In this document: positions 26,563 to 39,875 of the stretch, one piece after another
Layout of the letters: each line of letters opens with the position of its first letter
Position numbering within the stretch: position 1 is the first letter of the stretch
Translations under genes and position numbers: made by a program
Source of the DNA: Liolophura sinensis
Taxonomy: Eukaryota > Mollusca > Polyplacophora > Chitonida > Chitonidae
Length of the DNA: 64,000 nucleotides
Direction: 5' to 3'
NCBI RefSeq assembly: GCF_032854445.1
Contig: NC_088300.1
Location: 43,085,682-43,149,681, forward strand
The notes under the pieces: model-generated
What the model saw: only the letters and a program-made list of their open reading frames with translations
Told to the model about the DNA's origin: nothing
Databases searched by the model: none

Positions 26563-28614
26563 TCTAATAGTTAAAATTTAGTGTCTGAAAACATCAAACG
26601 AATTGCCGAACAACACAGTTACCAGGAAAGAATTGAACTGGCTATGGGGGGGAGTGAGACCCGTTGTTCATTAGCCTTGACTTCACATTTGACATAGTAA
26701 ACTAAAGCTACACACTAGGGACAACAGGTGGCAAGAAATGCTATAAAACATCCCTAGAGGAACTGGTGGTCAGTGATAGAAGTACCAGCATTAGTAACAC
26801 GTTTAAGCTGCTATGACAAGGGTTAACAAGTGGATGTAAGATGAGTGTTTAACCCAAACTCTCCTCAAGGATTATCTTGCATGGCTGACTGGTTAAGGGG
26901 ACAAGAAGGCAGTGATGTAGTGTGAAGTTAATCAGCAATCGTGTCACCGACAGAGAACTCGTCTGCTTACTGAACCAGCTTTCTGCTCAAGATGACAATC
27001 ATCTTTAATCTAGCTTGAGGGTTTCTTACAGAGGAAATGAAATCGAAAGGAAATTATAGAAATATCCAGATTCTGTACAGCCGTCATAACCGTCGACGAA
27101 TGTCATGTTTTACGATGTACTGCGGGATTGCTTTTTTTCCCAGACCGTCACATAAGCTGAACGTATTGCAAGACAAGTCGTGATTGTGAAGAACCCTTTG
27201 TGGAAATGTCAAGGCTGCACAATCAGCAAACTTTTCATACTTCACAATTTTAAGCCAACACAAGAACCGTGGGCATCATCTTGTTTACGTTCTAAGACAG
27301 TAGGGAAGAAGGGGGAAAACGCCTCTTGAAGATGGGGGCAAGTTTGCGTGGGCTATTGCCTAAGTCCTCACCATAGGCAAGCTTTTCGAAAACCTCCCTT
27401 TTCCGTCTGCTGACCCCGACGAGATACAATCGCTCCTCTAATTGGTTTAGTTATACTGGAAGGGATGAATTAAGGCAAGAAAGTGCAAAGGTTGAAAACG
27501 TTTACCGCAGGTGTATATTGTCGATGAAAGTTGGGACTTCTCCAATTGTTTGTGGTCACATTTCAACAGGTACTTGGGGAATTTAACATTGCCAGGCATA
27601 GTCTTTATGACACAAGAAAGTATTACACTGTAATTTACACCGAACAGCACCATTTCAGGCTGCTTGATAGGTCCGCCGAATACGAGCGCCAGTGCTTACA
27701 CAATGTCATGTCTCCCGCTAATTGGACTTGTTAACCGACACAGTGTTACATATGTGATAAAAACTGCATTTCTGCCTCATTTAGTGATTTGGATCCAGAT
27801 GTAGTGGGCCTATAAAGAAGCAATAAATCTGCGTTATAGTACTAATTACTTTAAGAGTGGAATCGGGCTGTTGTGTTCATATAAGTCAATGACTGGATGC
27901 TGGCGACGGGCATCTTTAATCGATTGGACAGTGGTGCGGGCAGTCGACTGAGCGGAAAACTAAGTCAAATTCAAGGCACAGGAGCATCGCTGAAGATATT
28001 CATTGCTTCAGCGGAGTCGGGCAGAAAAGATTGACAAGATGTGTGGAGGAATATGTCCTCGTTCAGATCAACGGCGTTCATCCATAAGCTTTGATCACTC
28101 CGCTCTTATCGACCAGTGTTCACCGGTGAGAACGTCATTGCATATACATAACATGACAGACCTTTTTCATTTATATTCCCGCTCTCAGCGCAGTAGTCAG
28201 AGAAATTCGTAGATATCAAATCAAACTAATTTTTTTCCATTTCGCAGGGGATTCGAAAATAACATTTTATATTAATCTTTAAAATGACTGTAAAGTTTTG
28301 TTTTGCCGGAGTTCTGTAAGGAAGCACTTCATCAATTGAGCCATTGCAATATTCAGAACTCTACAACACCTACGCCTTTCATCCCGATATATTGATCAAA
28401 TTCAGTGTTATATCCTCTGTGTGTGTCGTCTTTGATTCTGAATCAGCTACCATCTGTCATTTAATTAACACCGTTTGCTTTTAGCATCGTCATTGTTCTA
28501 ACACATCCAATGGTCAGTTGGACTAACACTATATACTGTACAATTATATTACTGTATCCGGTATTTGTGTGGTAGGGACAGGTTGCACACGCGATGTTAA
28601 TATGTCTGTCTTCC

Positions 28615-28975
28615 ACAGGTTATATGGTAACAGTGTCCACATCGAAGTCGGGAGACTAGGGATCAATCCCAGGTCGGATCATACCTAAGACATTAAAAAT
28701 GGTACTTGTTGTTGCCTCGCTTGGCGCTCAGCACTGAGAAGTTGGAGCAGAGGAGCTTGATTGGCTCGGTGTTAGTAAAATGTGACTGGGTGGGGTGTCA
28801 TGTCTGGTGTCTTCGGCATGATACTCCAGTGGTGGCTGCCCTGTAGCGGCATGTGCTCGCTCTGCCACAAAAAGACACAGTACATGTACAGAGACATAAT
28901 GACTTCTCGTCATCATATGTCTGAAAAAATGCTAAGTACGACTTTAAACCCGCAAGCATTCATTCGTTCATCCCA
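28615..28975 (+). mobile_element. Second-family tRNA-derived SINE, diverged copy
   Basis: Shares the tail CATATGTCTGAAAAAATGCTAAGTACGAC...TTAAACCCGCAAGCATTCATTCGTTC and the head region with a B-box-like GGATCAATCC and CATACCTAAGAC with the copy at 61670. Confidence 0.72.
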
Positions 28976-31398
28976 ATCGGTATGACACTGGAGGGGAGGG
29001 TTCGATTCCGCCCTCGGGGAGGGAATTTGTCTTTTGTGTCATTCAGGGCCTTGTATGCAGTGCTCGCCGCGAAGATTGTCTTAATGAATAGCATTTGCCT
29101 TCCGCCACTTGCCAAACTCTTTGCGTCAAATGTGGGAAAATTAGTTTCTTTCAAATTTTCCAAATACAGCCAAATACATTGAAAAATTATGAGACACCAG
29201 AGAATTCTGTTTTACACTTTAATTAGAAAAAGTGAATTTTGAAGGACTTTTGCGACAAGAGCTTTAAAGCTCAATTACTTGTACAACGCATTTTCACACT
29301 GTAGGCCTACATAAACACAAAATCAAAAAATCAATTTGTTTGGAATTTGCAGAGTTGACATTATAGATGTATGATCAATTTATTGATCATTTACTGTTCA
29401 TAATCTCAAGGTTATGTTAATGTTAAAAAAAATTTAGCCAGGTACAGTGGCTATGGGAAGGTTCAAAAACTTGATTTATCTATTTACTTCAATATCATTT
29501 ACTGCAAGACCCAAGGAATATTTTATTTTTCTAACGGCGGTGTGTTTTATGAGTGGAGCGGCGGAGTGTCCGGCGTAAACAACCAACCATGTCCACGTGT
29601 AATGCATGCAAATGTGCATATAACATACTTGTGAGAGACAAGTGGACTTCAACGAACGTTAGATTGCCCAAACTAGTCTTCGACTGCTAGTAGTCACAAA
29701 GGCCTCACAACCATTGACACTGAGGGAAACTGCGTTTCCTGGTGATTGAAATGCAAGCAAGGCTACTATCTGAGTCTAACCTGGTATACTTTATCTTGAT
29801 ATACACCATTGCTATCGACCGCCTGCCTTGCCAAAGTATCCCTGATCTAACCACATTATCCAAGGAGACTCGGCAGAGCCACTTTTCACCTTTCTACCTA
29901 ATGTCTTTTGTATTACTATAGCAAACACCATCTAGCTAACAACCAGTAAACGTGTCTATACAAGAAAAATAGATGATATGAAATTTGGTGACACTATTTT
30001 CCACTTCTCTACACTAGATGACAATATTCATCTCGGCATTTCCATTTGCATTGTTCTAATGTTATTCTAAGCACGTTAAATGTGACAACACAGCCTTTTG
30101 AGTGATTTCTGCCCAGTGACGTAAAAAAATTGCATTAAAATCGCTACATGTTTTTCTTTTTATAACTTTGCATGAGTTATGGTGCTAGGGGGGCGTGTAA
30201 TTTGGTACTATTAAAGCATTTACAGAGATTAAAACCCTAACTGAGGTAACTTGACAAGACGCCGTATTTCATGTATGTCAAAGTCTTTTACTATAATTTC
30301 ATTTGAATTTATTGTCTAAAGGCTCAATGTAATCAGCACAGGTTATTATATCCACTCTTTATCGTCATACAATAATTAATATGGTTTAATTCGATTAAAT
30401 CTACCGCCAGTGGTTTTCAAGGATATCGCTTTTCAAGTCTGACCTCGTACAGGCCTGTTTACTGCAGAGGTACACTTTCACAAGTTATAGAATTATATAA
30501 GTAGATAGTCTTTCGGCAGAACTAGTGCATTTGAGGGACAGTAAAAGACTTGCGCAGGGGGCGTGTAATTTGCTACTGTTTAAACATTTACATGAACAGT
30601 CAGAATAAAGCCCTAAATGAGGTAAACTGACAAAAGGCCGTGTTTCAACGGTTTCACGCGACCATTTGCCAATAATTACAGTGTCCTCTCTGCTCTGGTT
30701 TTACTCTGTACATGGTAAGCTTTTTTATATTGAAGGAATGTATAAAAAGGCATGAAACAATGCTGTGAAGATCTTTTCTCGTTTACAAAGCATGAACTCC
30801 TTCCAAATTTAAAATGACTGGCCTTGACAGATTTGACATCCAGGATTGTGAGGTTCCTGAACTCCTTTTGCATTGCCCAATTCAGATCGTTCACACAGAA
30901 GCATGTTCGTGAGTTGGAAAGTGAGTCGGGTGAATCATTTCACTGTGTTTGGAACGGTCCTCTAACCAGACAGGCTCTCAGTAGATGACCTCATCAGATA
31001 TGTCTGTATTAAAAGACCAACAAGACCCACTGACTGCGGACTCTCACAAGAATGCCATAACCAAAACAGTCACACAATTGAGACATCAAATTAAGGAGAT
31101 ATTTATAAACCATGGCAAACTGACGAAGAATAGTGTGATTTCTCGTCCTGCCATTCTTCTCCTGTATACTCTGCTGAATGGCGAATGTGAGAATGGAAAC
31201 CCCTTTCTGACACAGTCAAAAGTTCCGCCGTTTCTTTTGGTGTTTACTGTCACCAGTGGAAAGACCCCATTCTGTCCTCAAATTGCCGTTTACCCGTTAT
31301 TCCTTAACTTGGAGTCAACAGGATGGGTTTGAGCAGAACGTCCGTAAATGTTGCACAATTATATAACGTTTCTGTCTTTTGCCGTTTTTTTAGTGCGA

Positions 31399-31506
31399 TT
31401 CTTCTCCTCACAATGATTCTTTCAGTTCTGAAAAGGTTAAAATATCTTCTTTTAACAAAAGCGAGGACAGTTTCACGCCTTAAGTTAATGGACATTCGGA
31501 AAAATA
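31399..31506. repeat. 108 bp direct repeat, copy 1
   Basis: Nearly identical to 31994-32102. Both include CGAGGACAGTTTCACGCC and AGTTAATGGACATTCGG with only a few differences, mostly in the first third. The function is unknown. Confidence 0.88.
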
Positions 31507-31993
31507 TAACGTTTTCTGTGTATTAATCAAGTGTGATATATCCCCACCGCTTACGTTATAGTCACTGGTGTAAGATGCCCCAGACAAAAGCGGTTGTAAC
31601 TGACTCGGAAGTGTATGCTTAGAGAACTGGAGAAAACAAGAACGGAAGGCAGGCAATTGGAATTTTAAAACCAATTAACAGGACTTTTTTCTGTTAAGTT
31701 CAGCAAAGAAGACGATTTCATCAGCAGTTCACCTCAAATTGAAATGAAAAATTCTGCGCAAAGTAGCGTTTTTCATGGCTGGCTAAACCTAAAACACTTT
31801 TACGGTGATTGCACACCGGAGCAGAAAGAATCTGATGAAGAAAATGCACAAGTAATGAGACATTTTGTTTTAAAGTCTCCAAATTAATCTGTCCATTCCA
31901 AGAAAGAAATGTTTCATAGTGATGCAACTTCTTCAGTTGATGATTTTATGTATGTACAAATCTTAACGTATTAACCGACATCTAACAGGCTGA

Positions 31994-32102
31994 ATTCTTC
32001 TCCTCGCCATAATTCTTTCAGTTCTGATAATGTTAAAATATCTTCTTTTATCAAAAGCGAGGACAGTTTCACGCCTTAAGTTAATGGACATTCGGAAAAA
32101 TA
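31994..32102. repeat. 108 bp direct repeat, copy 2
   Basis: The partner of 31399-31506, about 595 bp apart in the same orientation. The sequence between the copies is not related to a known element by eye. Confidence 0.88.
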
Positions 32103-32424
32103 TTCGCCCGCTAGGCGCTCGGATAAGGAAGACAAGCCAAGTATTGGCTGAACCGATATCAGTATACTATGGCTAGGATGCCAGATATTTGGTGTTTCAG
32201 CATAACCTCTCAGGCAGCCCCATACAGGGAGAGACTGTCATGATATGTCCAATATATAAAGTCATGTTACACGAAGGGAACAAACAAAACCACAAACAAA
32301 TATATCTATCGAAGAGCTGACGGTGTTGATGGTTATATTTGCTTGAACTACATGTATGTGTTTTGTATGTTTTGAGGTTTTAATATCGACCCAAATCTAC
32401 TGAAACAAGATGCTGAAAATCTTC

Positions 32425-33945
32425 AAGTATGAGATGTACCCAGACATGCCTAAACTGCCCGTTATACATCTTACTGTATAATCTAGATCGCTGTGCCTGT
32501 TGTATGTCATGATGTATAACCTAGGTTAACTGTACAATCTGAGGTATAACATAGACCCAGGAGTACCGAAAACACTTGTTGTGTGCCTTGGGGTATAAAA
32601 CCATAGACCCAGGAGTACTGAAAACACTTGTTGTATGCCTTGGGATGTAAAACCATAGACCCAGGAGTACCGAAAACACTTGTTGTATGCCTTGTGGTAT
32701 AAAACCATAGATCCACGTAAACTGAAACCACCTGGTGTATGCATTGAGGTATAAAGCCAAAGGCTCATATGTACCGTAAACACTTCCTGTATGCCTTGGG
32801 GTATAAAACAATAGACCAAGGTGTACCGAAAACATGTGTTGTATGCCTTGGGGTATAAAATCAGACTCATGTAAACTGAAACCACCTGATGTATGCAGTG
32901 AGGTATAAAACCAAAGACCCAGTTGTACCGAAAACACCTGTTGTGTGCCTTGGGGTATAAACCATAGTCGCAGGTAAACTGAAACCACCTGGTGTATGAC
33001 TTGTGGTATTAAACCATAGACCCAGGTGTACCGAAAACATTTGTGGTATGCCTTCGGATATGAAACCATAGTCCCAGGTGTACCGAAAACACGTGTTGTA
33101 CAGCCAGAGATACAACCTTCACCCAGGTTTATAGGAACTGCCTGTTGTATATCTTCAGGTATAACTTTTAGACATACATGTACTAAAATTACCCATTGTA
33201 CGGCTTGAGGTATAATCTAGACCCGGTTGTGCTTGTTTACGTCTTCATGTATAACCATATAGACTCAAGTGTGCCAAAATTACTCGTGTTTCTTCTCGAG
33301 GTATCACCTAGTCACAGGTGTACCGGAATTACTTGTTGTAAACCTAGAGGTAAAAACTACAACCAGATGTGCGTGTCCCGGAACTACCTATTGTATGCCT
33401 TGGGTATAAGACCACAGACCCAGGTGAACCGATCCACTTGGAGAATGACCTACCCCCAGGTTTATGGGAACCACCTGTTGTTCATACTGAGGTAAATGTA
33501 TAGCTTGTAGACCTAAGTGTACCAAACTGACCCGTTCTATGTCCAGAGATATAACTAGGACAAAGGTATAGAAACTACCTGGTGTACATCTTAGCATGTA
33601 CGTAGATGTTGAAAATCTACATCTAGGACCTCCGTGGCCAAGGTGGTTAGCGTACCTGGGCAGCGCAATGACCCAGGAGTCTCTTACCAAAGCGGTCACA
33701 TTGAGTTCAAGTCCATGTCATGCCGGCTTGGGAAAGTCTTCCAACAACCTGCGGATAGTCGGGGATTTACCCCGGGCTCTGTCCGGTTTCCTCCCACCTC
33801 AATGCTGGTTGTCGTTGTATAAGTAAAATATTCTTAAACACGGCGTAAAACGCCAATCAAATAAATAAAATCTACACATTGAGGTATAATCTAAACACAG
33901 CAGGTGTGCTGAAATTATGTTGCATATCATGGATCACAATCCCAT
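32425..33945. repeat. 53 bp minisatellite, more than 20 units, interrupted by a SINE
   Basis: Units of about 52-53 bp containing GGTATAAAACCATAGACCCA and CCGAAAACACTTGTTGTATG. The best-conserved units are at 32540-33110, with older, more variable units to 33600 and a last piece after the SINE at 33870-33945. Long minus-strand open frames here are by-products. Confidence 0.9.
33622..33866 (+). mobile_element. tRNA-headed Meta-tail SINE, full length, inserted in a minisatellite
   Basis: A complete copy from a tRNA-like head (CTCCGTGGCCAAGGTGGTTAG, GAGTTCAAGTCC) to the AATAAATAAA tail. The 10 bp duplication AAAATCTACA stands at 33612-33621 and 33867-33876. The interrupted 53 bp minisatellite resumes right after it. 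Confidence 0.9.
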
Positions 33946-34805
33946 GAATGACATCGAGAGACCTGTAAGAAAATCTGGACTGCGGATCAGTTAAATGAGA
34001 TCTAGATCCTTGGCGACTTAATCAGGATAAGCCATAAAAATTCATTTTGTTTCTTTATTTGTTTCAACAGGTCAAACGCCGAAAATTGTTCCACTAACCC
34101 GCTAAAGATTTTTCGTGGTCACTACGTCCCGATTCCACGAATCACGGGCTTGATTTCACTATTCCAAATAATATATTTAGAAAGATGTTAAAGAGATATT
34201 TATAGAGAAATCCAAATTTAGATGGATTGATTTCACTGGCGTGTGTCTCTGACAGATTGTTTGAAATCCCTACAGCTAACAATTGCTCTCCAGTGCTCCT
34301 GTGTCAAACAATTTGAGCAAACCTTGAGCAGGCATTGTCAACAGAAATGAAATCGAAATGGAAGAGAATATTGCTCGCAAACAGAAAAGCTGGCGACTGT
34401 AGGAAAGCGATTCGAGCAACTGTTTCTTGAGCCGGTTATTTTCGCCTCGTGGTCATAGTAGAGCGACAGCTCAGATCGGAAGCCGCCTTAGCTTGCAATC
34501 TTACTCCAAGAAGGCAAACAAGCGTCTATAAACCGGCATCCAATTAGACACAATGTCGGCCAACAGCCGTGTTAAATTGCTATATGGGTCATTGGATCAG
34601 AGCCAAAGTTAATCCCAGCACTTTATTAAATGTGTTTAGAAGAGAAAGTCGACAAATCTACTTAAGACTGTTACTAACACTCGGGTTACAGATATAAACA
34701 CCTAGTTCTCTTATCATAAAAGCACTACGGATGTGTTTAACACTGATACAGTGATCAGCGCGTTAAGAATTTAGAACGGAAAGTAAAGTGATATAAAGTG
34801 ACAAA

Positions 34806-34909
<104 letters not shown>

Positions 34910-37900
34910 CGCTATATTGTTTTCCTTGCATCTACTGTATTGTTATTATTGATGCTGAAAAAGGCTCTGCAAGTCTGACAAGATGTAGTCATTCTGGTAT
35001 GAGAGGCTAACAATGAGCGGCCTATGGTTATTCTGACCAAGTTCTGACGTTGGCACATTCATGGCAACATACATTTGTCGATATACCTCTTAGTACATTG
35101 GTACCAGAGGTATACGCCTACAACACTCCTGTCCAAATAGATCCACACATTAGAACATCTGCCAAGTAAGTACCCACGGTATTCAGTTGGTTTAAGATCA
35201 TGCTGGTTTAAGATCGGGTTTTTTGTTGGAAGCTGAATGGCGGGATTCCAGTTTGAGCAAAACACACACACATGCACGGAATTCGTAAAAGTAAGCTACA
35301 CTGTGCACGTTATGCGAAATATGTTTCTTACCGTGGGGGTTACACTATGGCTTCTGCATACTGTTAAGGGTTTTGCTAACATTGTAAGATCTTTTAAGTA
35401 ACGGCCACGTATTACCTTTATGCCCTGCAAATCCGATATAACGCATTGCCATGATGGATGTCCCAGACGGCTCTATGAAATATGAACCTGGTGTTGAATA
35501 AGGAAGTGTGTCTGTCTGCCTCCCGTAGCCTTAATTCGGTACATTACATTGTTGCAATCTGGGCTGTCCAGGTAGAGTTGTTACAGGAGAAAAAGTAGCT
35601 AGCAGTTTTGTGAAATGCAGCAGGCGACGGGAACCTGTCAATTTTTAACTGCGACTTACCAGCTCTGTAACTCGGTTCATTTGTCTGTATACGTCTGTAA
35701 GTCGGTCGGTCAGTTGGTTGGTGAAACGTTTGACATATGTTTCAACACATTCCCATCTGGGGATATTTGATGAGTGCAAGAGGATGCGAAATTACGTACA
35801 GGGAATGTTGCAGGTGTGGCCAATATACTCTTCTTTAATAGCAAACAAGCATTAAATTTTGCAACACAAGAAGGAAAACTTTAAACTTGCGATAAATTTA
35901 GTCCATTTTGGATAAAGTGCACATCACAAAATTAGCAATTTTTTCAAGGTACGGAAGGTAGGAGAAAGATGAATGTCTGGTACCTTCGTCAGTATAGAAA
36001 AAGGAAAAAACGTTTGTCCACTGTCTATGATGAATATAAGCCGCTTGCTCTTTTTCAGTTCTATTGATTTCTGTCAATAACGGGGCTCAGTGGGCTTAAA
36101 TCTTCTGTTCGGCAGACTCCTGGGATTCTCCCGAATATAGTGTAATTGGGGCAGGCTGTTTCTAACACACCAATTCTGACGATCAATATTTGATGTTTTA
36201 GACGGAGTTCATTCTCATGGGGACCTTAACACACGCTGTGACATGGAACCGGGCTTGCCTTTGACCGGTTTTCTCAGTCAAGCTACGTGACTAAAGTCTG
36301 TATCCACTGGGGTGACTAACGAGCGGTAATAGCGACTAATGACTATGCTGTTAGAAAGTAGCGTGAACGATTTGTGTTTGAGGCACTATCAGTGGATCAG
36401 GGTCTACTGAAATGTGAGTACACGCCTGTGGACAACGTTGGACATTATCGGACAACTGTCACTAGAATCGTCCGTACAGCACTCTAGGGATCAGGGATGA
36501 CGGAATATGTACTGTTAAAAGAAGACTCGCCATGTCTTACGGATTGTTCTTGGAATTAATTGCTGTTTGACGCCAAACCCAAGACTTTTTCAATTATACG
36601 ATGGATTTACCTTTTTGGTTGGAGGAAAGCGCAGTGCTCATGGCAAACCACCTACGTTGAGCAAGTAAATGACAAACTTTAACATGTGTGTATAATCTTT
36701 GACACACTTGAGAGAATATGTCCATTGAAGAAAAGGTTCCAACTAAGCGTATTTGGCAGCAAAATCTATCTAACAACAATTCTCCAAATAATACAAAATG
36801 GTTGCGTAACAATATATTACAGTATACAACATCAAGAATAAGCTCATGCGTACAATTAGCCGAAAACACTTGCACATGCAAAGATTTTATTTTTTGTAGA
36901 GATGAGTGACGTCATGAAATATACATATATATATATTTGATAACAGGAGACTAACTATCTGTGAAAGTCAGCAACATGTAAACCAATCATCCGGTAAGAG
37001 TACATACATCCACTCATTCCCACACAACATTTATATCTTTTCCAAATCTTACGTAAAATTTAAACACCTTTTCTCAACATTACGGCCTTATTGTCTCGTT
37101 TTTGATACGTTGTTGCCGTAATAGACTAATGGACATAGATTAAAGTTACCAAACAAAACAAAGCTCTCAGCGTGTTTCTGTCACATGAGGGAGGCGGAAC
37201 ACTACTCAGACCTATATTAATTGATGATCTTCGTAAAGTATTGATTAATACCAGCTATTTTCACAAATCCGCATTGCTCTTATGCAAGATACTGTGAAGT
37301 ACCTGATTTTCGCGGATTTCGCGGTCAATAATTTACCGCAAAAAATAATTCCAGCGAAAAATATCCAGTATTAAAGTGTGTACAACAACACAATGGTCGT
37401 TTGACAGCCACGACAATGTTTGCGATTTCTGACCTGCTACAGAGGACGATTAAAACCGAAAACAATGCAAAACTTACCGTGTTGCTTGATAAAGAATGAG
37501 TGACTGGCGCAGATAGTGGTAAATTCATATGTTTTGCGTTGAACTGCTCAAGAGGTGACAGGTCATTTTACCAGGTGTTTAAAAGTACTCATCAATGGTT
37601 CGAAAAATAGTGACACTTCTTTGAGTACTGCTCACGGTAGGTGCCAAAGTAATCTTCTTACGCAGTGATAATCCATTCCCCATTGTTTTAATCTCTGATC
37701 CAGATCACGAGGATTAGCGACACTGCAGGAAACAAAGGAGAATTAAAGCCACCCTTGATTATACCTGTTTGACGTGCTTAAATGATTTCGGTCATATTAT
37801 ATGTTGGAAAATTTTCCATTTTAGGATTTTAACATTTTTTTTTCAGTATTCTTTTAAATTCGTGAAAAGTATTTCCCTCAACATATTCCTGGAGAAAATC

Positions 37901-38027
37901 CGCGAAAATAAATTCCATTGAATAATAAGTACCCTACCGTAATATTCCTCAGCTGTGGAACACAAATTAATTCGTTGTACATTGTCATGCACTAGGGGAT
38001 TAAAACCACTACCAAAAAATTATTAAA
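34910..38027. other. No gene recognised
   Basis: AT-rich sequence between the long TA tract and the LTR element. Only an old SINE fragment near 36565-36690 was recognised. Confidence 0.55.
36565..36690 (-). mobile_element. Old Meta-tail SINE fragment
   Basis: ACGCCAAACCCAAGACTTTTTC, then TTATACGATGGATTTACC and GGTTGGAGGAAAGC, aligned with the minus-strand tail and middle of better copies. Confidence 0.5.
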
Positions 38028-38032
38028 CACAT

Positions 38033-38398
38033 TGTTACGAGCCCCGCCTAATCATTGTATTATATATTTTTTATTTAATTTTAACGGGTCAATGTCTGTC
38101 CTACATTTTCCCCATTTGTGTATGTTATAGTCCGCAGTGTTATTTAGTCGAGCGTTCTTGAGGCTTCTGGTGTTCATGAATTTAGTGTCATTGCACCTAG
38201 GGTATACATTCAGGAAATATGTATCGGTGTTGTAAACATGTTTACGATCAAACCATCCAGAAAACACTCCACGTTAGTGTATACATATATCAGCGAAGGA
38301 GTTGTGAAGCTCGCAGTCATTTACTCCAGTACACTGTTACTGTCATTTGAGAGCAGTCACATTTACTGTCATTTTACCCAGTTTGGAGGTATTGGCAG
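38033..38398 (+). repeat. 5' LTR, truncated
   Basis: Aligns by eye along its length with 41904 to about 42290 of the 3' LTR, with scattered substitutions and small indels. The remaining LTR part, the primer-binding site and the leader are missing: gag-like sequence begins at once near 38395. Confidence 0.88.
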
Positions 38399-39420
38399 AT
38401 TTAAGGAAAATATGTGACAAGTTTGATTTAAACTTAAGCCAGAAAAAGTGAAATCGCGGAACACTTGAACTTAGGTAATACTTAACGTATTACAGTGATA
38501 TTAAGTGGTGATATTGAGTTAGTTAAGCTTCAGTTAGAGATGGAAAGTTTTAAGTCAGAAAAAGAAAAAAAGAGGAGCAGAACAGGAGTTCAAACTGAAA
38601 GGTCTCCAGGTTAAAAGTAGAGATAATGAAGCTGTTGGTCGTAGTCATCAAGGATTTGTTTTGGCTCGAAAACATTCGATTAGTGCCCAAATTTAATGAT
38701 AAGGATGTAGAAAGATTTTTCTGTTCTTTGAGAAAGTGTCTGTTAGCATGGAGTGGCCTGAAGGGTATTGTGCAATGTTACTGAATGTAAAGCTGCAGAG
38801 GTCTATTCTGCTGTGTTGTTAGATCAGTCTTCAGATTACAACACACTTAAGGCAGTGGTGTTGTCTGCTTATGAGGCTGCGCCGAAGACCTATCGACAGA
38901 AGTTCAGAGAGTTAAGGAAACAGTCTGGTGAAACTTACATGGTAGCTGGTACATGGCTCTGAAGTTAGATCATTCCTTTTTGAGTTTAAGGGAAGTTGTT
39001 CTCTTGGAGGAATTTAAGAGCAATGTTCCTAATGCAGTCAAGATTTATTTAGATGAACAGAAGGTCAAGGACGTTAAGACCGCAGCTAGCTTGGATGATG
39101 AATCTGAGTTAATTCATAAGACTAATTTCATCAGAAGTGGAATTTCATCAGAAGTGGAATTTCGATAAGAAGACTTCAAATTGTAGCACGGACAAGCAGA
39201 CCGACCAGAAGCATAAGTCAAATGTCGGGTTTTCTTCTGACAAGAAGATCTTCCAGTCCAGACGTCAAGTTGTAAGTCCACCTTCTTGCCGTTATTGAAA
39301 AGCCTTAGGACACATATTAGCCACGTGCCCATTTTGGAAGAGGAGCGTAGTAGCTTTTGTTAACTCTAGTTGTAAACCAGAGAAGCCACAGACAGATATA
39401 GGTGGCGTTGGGTCCCATCG
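38395..39420 (+). pseudogene. Retrotransposon gag remnant
   Basis: Capsid-like coding sequence in broken frames. The best stretches are 38768-38946 and 38953-39166, containing AAEVYSAVLLDQSSDYNTLK and YRQKFRELRKQSGETYM, typical of the SCAN-like gag of this element type. A zinc knuckle follows near 39287-39331, but its second cysteine codon is now a TGA stop (39296-39298), leaving C-x2-stop-x4-H-x4-C. Confidence 0.8.
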
Positions 39421-39429
39421 TTAAACCAC

Positions 39430-39840
39430 AAGTTAAAGAGGTAGGGTGGACTCCAAAGAAATACTGGAGATTCCTGTCTGATGGTGTGGTTACCGGGAAT
39501 GGAGTTCGTGTACTAAGGATACTGGGGCTAGTCAGTCTTTGACGTTGGCAGATGTGTACATTCTGATGAAACCAATAGTCATGTTTTGATTCGGGGTATT
39601 ATTGGAAAGCTTATGCCTGTTCCATGGTGTAGTAACTGTTGGGATTGTTAATACTTTGTCTGTGGAAGGTATTTCCTGGGTAATGACTTAGACGGAGATA
39701 AAGTTAAGGGGTGCCCTCATGTCTGTGTTCCGGATTGGACGGAAATATAAAAGACCTACAGGAGTAGTTTTCAGGTATATTTCCCTCTTGTGTAGTTACC
39801 AGGTCACAGAAAAGAGCTAGGGACAAGGAAGACAATTTTT
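39430..39840 (+). pseudogene. Retrotransposon aspartic protease remnant
   Basis: The active-site tetrapeptide D-T-G-A is at 39518-39529 in the context KDTGASQSLTLADVY, typical of retroelement pepsin-like proteases. The frame is lost before and after it. It sits between gag and integrase. Confidence 0.75.
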
Positions 39841-39875
39841 CTGTTACCATTGGGAAGTCAGCGGGTAATATTATT

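Larger units (their letters stand above)
22670..32424. other. No gene recognised
   Basis: Holds SINE remnants, small repeats and the 108 bp duplication already listed. One possible terminal exon at 27570-27734 (plus) is discussed in the findings. The stretches 22670-24450, 26560-28610 and 28980-31390 otherwise show nothing. Confidence 0.5.

Noticed and set aside
32507-33115. Minus-strand frames up to 182 codons
   Set aside because: By-products of the 53 bp array; units drift in length and the frames shift with them.
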